From an uncultured Lachnospiraceae bacterium (GTDB taxonomy: Bacteria; Bacillota; Clostridia; Lachnospirales; Lachnospiraceae), in assembly GCA_910584965.1 (NCBI GenBank), contig CAJUDZ010000063.1:1-8913 (forward strand): a DNA stretch of 8,913 bases, given 5' to 3'. Positions 6,659-8,913 of the stretch are shown here, one piece after another; position 1 is the stretch's first letter, and each line of letters starts with the position of its first letter. A program made the position numbers and the translations under genes. The notes beneath the pieces are model-generated. The model had not been told where the DNA came from. It searched no databases and worked only from the letters and a program-made list of their open reading frames with translations.

Positions 6659-7775
6659 ACAAATGTTAGACGAGTCTTTAAAGACAATACACACAGGGGA
6701 GGTTGTTGAAGGTACAGTCATTGATGTAAAGCCTGAAGAGATTGTTCTCAATATTGGATATAAATCAGATGGTATCCTGACAAGAAACGAATATACAAAT
6801 GAACCGAATGTAGATTTGACCACTGTGGTAAAACTTGGCGACACGATGGAAGTGAAAGTACTGAAGGTAAATGACGGAGAAGGACAGGTTCTTCTTACGT
6901 ATAAGCGTCTTGCCGCAGACAGGGGCAATAAGAGAATCGAAGAGGCATATAATAACAGGGAAGTGCTGACTGCCAAAGTCGTACAGGTACTCGAAGGCGG
7001 TTTGAGTGTTGTTGTTGAAGAAGTCAGAATTTTTATTCCTGCAAGCCTTGTATCCGACAGCTATGAGAAAGATCTGAACAAATATGCGGGACAGGAAATC
7101 CAGTTCGTGATCAGTGAGTACAATCCCAAGAGAAGACGTTACATCGGCGACCGCAAACAGCTTCTTTTAGCCGAAAAAGCGGAAATGCAGAAGAAATTGT
7201 TTGAAACGATTAAAGAAGGCGATACGATAGAAGGCGTTGTGAAAAACGTTACGGATTTCGGTGCATTTATCGATCTGGGCGGTGCGGACGGCCTGCTTCA
7301 TATTTCCGAAATGTCCTGGGGCAGAGTGGAAAATCCGAAGAAGGTATTTAAAGTCGGCGATAAGCTGAAAGTCCTGATTAAAGAGATTTCCGGCACAAAG
7401 GTAGCGCTCAGCCTGAAATTTGAGGATGCGAATCCGTGGAAAGACGCTGCGGAGAAATATGCGACAGGCAATATTGTAACGGGTAAAGTTGCAAGAATGA
7501 CGGATTTCGGTGCATTTATCGAGCTTGAATCCGGAATCGATGCGCTGCTCCATGTATCGCAGATCTCGAAAGAACATATCGACAAGCCTTCGGATGTTCT
7601 GAAAACAGGAGAAGAAGTGACCGCAAAGGTAGTTGATTTTAACGAGGCGGATAAGAAGATCAGCCTGAGTGTCAAGGCGATGCTGGCTCCTGAACCGAAA
7701 GAGACGGAAGAAGATGATGCGGATGTTGTATCCGTAGACATTGCGTCTGTCATTGCGAACGAGAACAACGAATAA
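6639..7775 (+). CDS. rpsA: Small-subunit ribosomal protein S1 (four S1 domains)
   Basis: This is a predicted RNA-binding protein of the S1 family that assists mRNA binding on the 30S subunit. The start at 6639 is supported by a strong ribosome site, GAGGAGGT (6623-6630), 8 nt upstream; an in-frame TTG at 6621 overlaps that site and is rejected. The 378 residues hold four OB-fold S1 repeats at about 20-90, 107-178, 194-262 and 277-346. Repeats 3 and 4 carry the classical TDFGAFI and LLH(I/V)S motifs. Repeat 2 is degenerate (VRIFIPASL in place of the usual motif). The tail from about 350 is acidic. Four domains rather than the six of E. coli is usual in low-GC Gram-positives. Its start lies within the last codons of ispH, implying translational coupling. 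Confidence 0.95.
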   Translation: MSELTFEQMLDESLKTIHTGEVVEGTVIDVKPEEIVLNIGYKSDGILTRNEYTNEPNVDLTTVVKLGDTMEVKVLKVNDGEGQVLLTYKRLAADRGNKRIEEAYNNREVLTAKVVQVLEGGLSVVVEEVRIFIPASLVSDSYEKDLNKYAGQEIQFVISEYNPKRRRYIGDRKQLLLAEKAEMQKKLFETIKEGDTIEGVVKNVTDFGAFIDLGGADGLLHISEMSWGRVENPKKVFKVGDKLKVLIKEISGTKVALSLKFEDANPWKDAAEKYATGNIVTGKVARMTDFGAFIELESGIDALLHVSQISKEHIDKPSDVLKTGEEVTAKVVDFNEADKKISLSVKAMLAPEPKETEEDDADVVSVDIASVIANENNE

Positions 7776-7818
7776 CAGCAAGTGTTTTCATAAAATAATG
7801 AGAGAGTGAGAATTGCAT

Positions 7819-8595
7819 ATGGCATACGATTATGAGTACTTCAAAAAAGCAGTTTTGGATCTGACCAAAATTGATTTGGACGCTTACAAAGAAAAACAGA
7901 TGAAGCGCCGTATTGATACTTTGATTGCCAAAAACAAAATTACCGGTTACGATAATTATGTTGCTGCGCTCAAAAAAGATAATCGGCTGTTTGAAGAATT
8001 TGTCAATTATCTGACGATCAATGTTTCGGAGTTTTACCGTAATCCGGAACAGTGGCAGATTATGGACAGGGAAATCATACCGGATCTGATTAAACGGTTT
8101 GGAAAGAATTTGAAAATTTGGAGTGCGGCCTGCTCGACCGGTGACGAGCCTTATTCTCTCGTTATGGCATTATCGAAACATCTTCCGTTAAACCAGATTA
8201 AAATTTATGCGACGGATCTGGACAAACAGGTGATAGCAAAAGCAAAGACCGGTTTATATGTGGAAAAGAGCATTGCCGGTGTACCTGATGAATTTAAGAA
8301 GAAATATTTTACGAAAGTAGGGCCGTCTTACCAGATTTCAAATGAAATCAAGGCGCGTGTGGAATTTAAAGAGCATAATCTGTTAAAAGATGCTTATCCG
8401 ACGGATTATCACTTGATTGTCTGCCGTAATGTTCTGATTTATTTTACGGAAGAGGCGAAAGATGAAGTATTCCGCAAATTCCAGAAGAGCCTGAAATCGG
8501 GCGGGTTTCTTTTTATCGGCAGTACGGAGCAGATTATTAATCACAGGGAAATCGGATTTGAACGCAGAAATTCATTCTTCTATGAGAAACCTTAA
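7819..8595 (+). CDS. cheR: Chemotaxis protein methyltransferase CheR
   Basis: CheR transfers methyl groups from S-adenosylmethionine to glutamates of chemoreceptors, setting their adaptation level. The 258 residues include an all-helical N-terminal domain (about 1-75) ending in the conserved NVSEFYRNPEQW (68-79). The SAM-binding domain follows: IWSAACSTGDEPYSLVMAL (100-118), IYATDLDKQVIAKAKTGLY (129-147), LIVCRNVLIYF (199-209) and LFIGSTEQI (231-239). I chose ATG 7819 over the in-frame TTG at 7813 because GAGTGAG lies 8 nt upstream and the protein then begins MAYDYEYF. It sits 43 nt after rpsA with no terminator between, so the two may be co-transcribed. The chemoreceptor at 288-2000 is a possible substrate. 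No other che gene is visible here. Confidence 0.96.
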   Translation: MAYDYEYFKKAVLDLTKIDLDAYKEKQMKRRIDTLIAKNKITGYDNYVAALKKDNRLFEEFVNYLTINVSEFYRNPEQWQIMDREIIPDLIKRFGKNLKIWSAACSTGDEPYSLVMALSKHLPLNQIKIYATDLDKQVIAKAKTGLYVEKSIAGVPDEFKKKYFTKVGPSYQISNEIKARVEFKEHNLLKDAYPTDYHLIVCRNVLIYFTEEAKDEVFRKFQKSLKSGGFLFIGSTEQIINHREIGFERRNSFFYEKP

Positions 8596-8611
8596 ATATG
8601 GAATGTATCTG

Positions 8612-8643
8612 AAAAAGCGCAGGCTTGACAGCCTGCGCTTTTT
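8612..8643 (+). terminator. Rho-independent terminator after cheR
   Basis: A perfect 13-bp stem, AAAAAGCGCAGGC (8612-8624) with GCCTGCGCTTTTT (8631-8643), encloses the loop TTGACA. The U-run is part of the right arm, and the A-run on the left makes it potentially bidirectional. It begins 16 nt after the cheR stop and is the first strong terminator since 2057, so it probably ends the seven-gene block. Confidence 0.93.
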
Positions 8644-8662
8644 ATAGGATTCAGGCATGTAA

Positions 8663-8684
8663 ATCGTCGCCGCCGGGCGACGAT
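8663..8684. repeat. First hairpin of the 88-bp unit (copy 1)
   Basis: The arms ATCGTCGCC (8663-8671) and GGCGACGAT (8676-8684) are perfectly complementary around GCCG. The same element recurs at 8751-8772 and 8839-8860. There, one base change makes a C-A mismatch if + strand RNA folds, but a U-G wobble if - strand RNA folds. Confidence 0.85.
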
Positions 8685-8728
8685 ATTTTGCGCCATAAGA
8701 AGCAGCAGCTGTCTAAACCATTTCAGGG

Positions 8729-8747
8729 GAGAATGCGAAGCATTCTC
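8729..8747. repeat. Second hairpin of the 88-bp unit, with GCGAAGC apex (copy 1)
   Basis: GAGAATGC (8729-8736) and GCATTCTC (8740-8747) form a perfect 8-bp stem with a GAA triloop. The apex reads GCGAAGC, a sequence known to form an unusually stable single-stranded DNA mini-hairpin. The copy at 8817-8835 is identical, and the third begins at 8905 and is cut by the window edge. No U-run follows, so it is not a standard terminator. Confidence 0.85.
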
Positions 8748-8913
8748 GTAATCGTCGCCGCCGGGCGACAATATTTTGCGCCATAAGAAGCAGCAGCTGT
8801 CTAAACCATTTCAGGGGAGAATGCGAAGCATTCTCGTAATCGTCGCCGCCGGGCGACAATATTTTGCGCCATAAGAAGCAGCAGCTGTCTAAACCATTTC
8901 AGGGGAGAATGCG

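Larger units (their letters stand above)
8662..8913. repeat. 88-bp tandem repeat array, two complete copies plus a partial third
   Basis: Three head-to-tail copies begin at 8662, 8750 and 8838, each opening AATCGTCGCC. The third is cut by the window edge after 76 bp. Copy 1 differs from copies 2 and 3 at one visible base (G at 8682 versus A at 8770 and 8858). Copies 2 and 3 are identical as far as they can be compared. Each unit holds a GC-rich hairpin, a linker of about 44 bp without clear structure, and a second hairpin. A period of 88 is not a multiple of 3, so it is not a coding repeat. Direct abutment without variable spacers argues against CRISPR. No gene is visible in 8644-8913. Function is unknown. 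Confidence 0.95.

Noticed and set aside
7167..7825. Two long open frames on the - strand across rpsA
   Set aside because: They overlap each other and the well-supported rpsA, and show no motifs or ribosome sites.
8662..8913. CRISPR array
   Set aside because: The 88-bp units abut directly with no unique spacers, and no cas gene is visible.
8662..8913. Integron attC sites
   Set aside because: I see no GTTRRRY core sites or cassette genes; the units are identical short non-coding repeats.

Overview
The window looks like chromosomal DNA from a low-to-moderate GC Gram-positive anaerobe of the class Clostridia, most plausibly a Lachnospiraceae-like bacterium. The reasons are strong AGGAGG-type ribosome sites, consensus-like sigma-A promoters, a cmk-ispH-rpsA gene order, a short IspH, a four-domain S1 protein with an acidic tail, and chemotaxis genes. 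Assignment below class level is inference. All eight protein genes lie on the + strand.

Layout. Positions 1-287 are an AT-rich upstream region with a well-formed promoter (63-91) and a leader of about 190 nt that can fold into small hairpins. A transmembrane methyl-accepting chemotaxis protein follows (288-2000) and ends at its own terminator (2024-2057). A second promoter (2154-2182), with a palindrome at its expected start site (2188-2211), precedes seven closely packed genes: a TetR-type repressor, an RpiR-type HTH-SIS regulator, a YhiN/HI0933-type flavoprotein, cytidylate kinase (cmk), HMBPP reductase (ispH), S1 protein (rpsA) and the chemoreceptor methyltransferase cheR. Gaps are 40, -4, 69, 14, -20 and 43 nt. 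The only clear terminator in this block is after cheR (8612-8643). From 8662 to the window edge there is an 88-bp tandem repeat containing two hairpins per unit; it continues off the right edge.

How the genes relate. The MCP and CheR are a receptor and its methylating enzyme, so chemotaxis functions bracket the block. In between are housekeeping functions: CMP/dCMP phosphorylation, the last step of the MEP isoprenoid pathway, and an RNA-binding ribosomal protein. Two predicted transcription regulators sit at the front. The TetR gene probably controls its own promoter. Read-through could extend that control to the essential genes, although a candidate internal promoter inside ispH (6336-6364) could feed rpsA and cheR separately.

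Most of the window is ordinary core genome. The parts most worth a second look are the 88-bp repeat array, whose second hairpin contains the unusually stable GCGAAGC DNA mini-hairpin; the 20-nt ispH/rpsA overlap, which ends on a TTT-TGA sequence where a +1 slip would fuse the two proteins; and the TetR palindrome.
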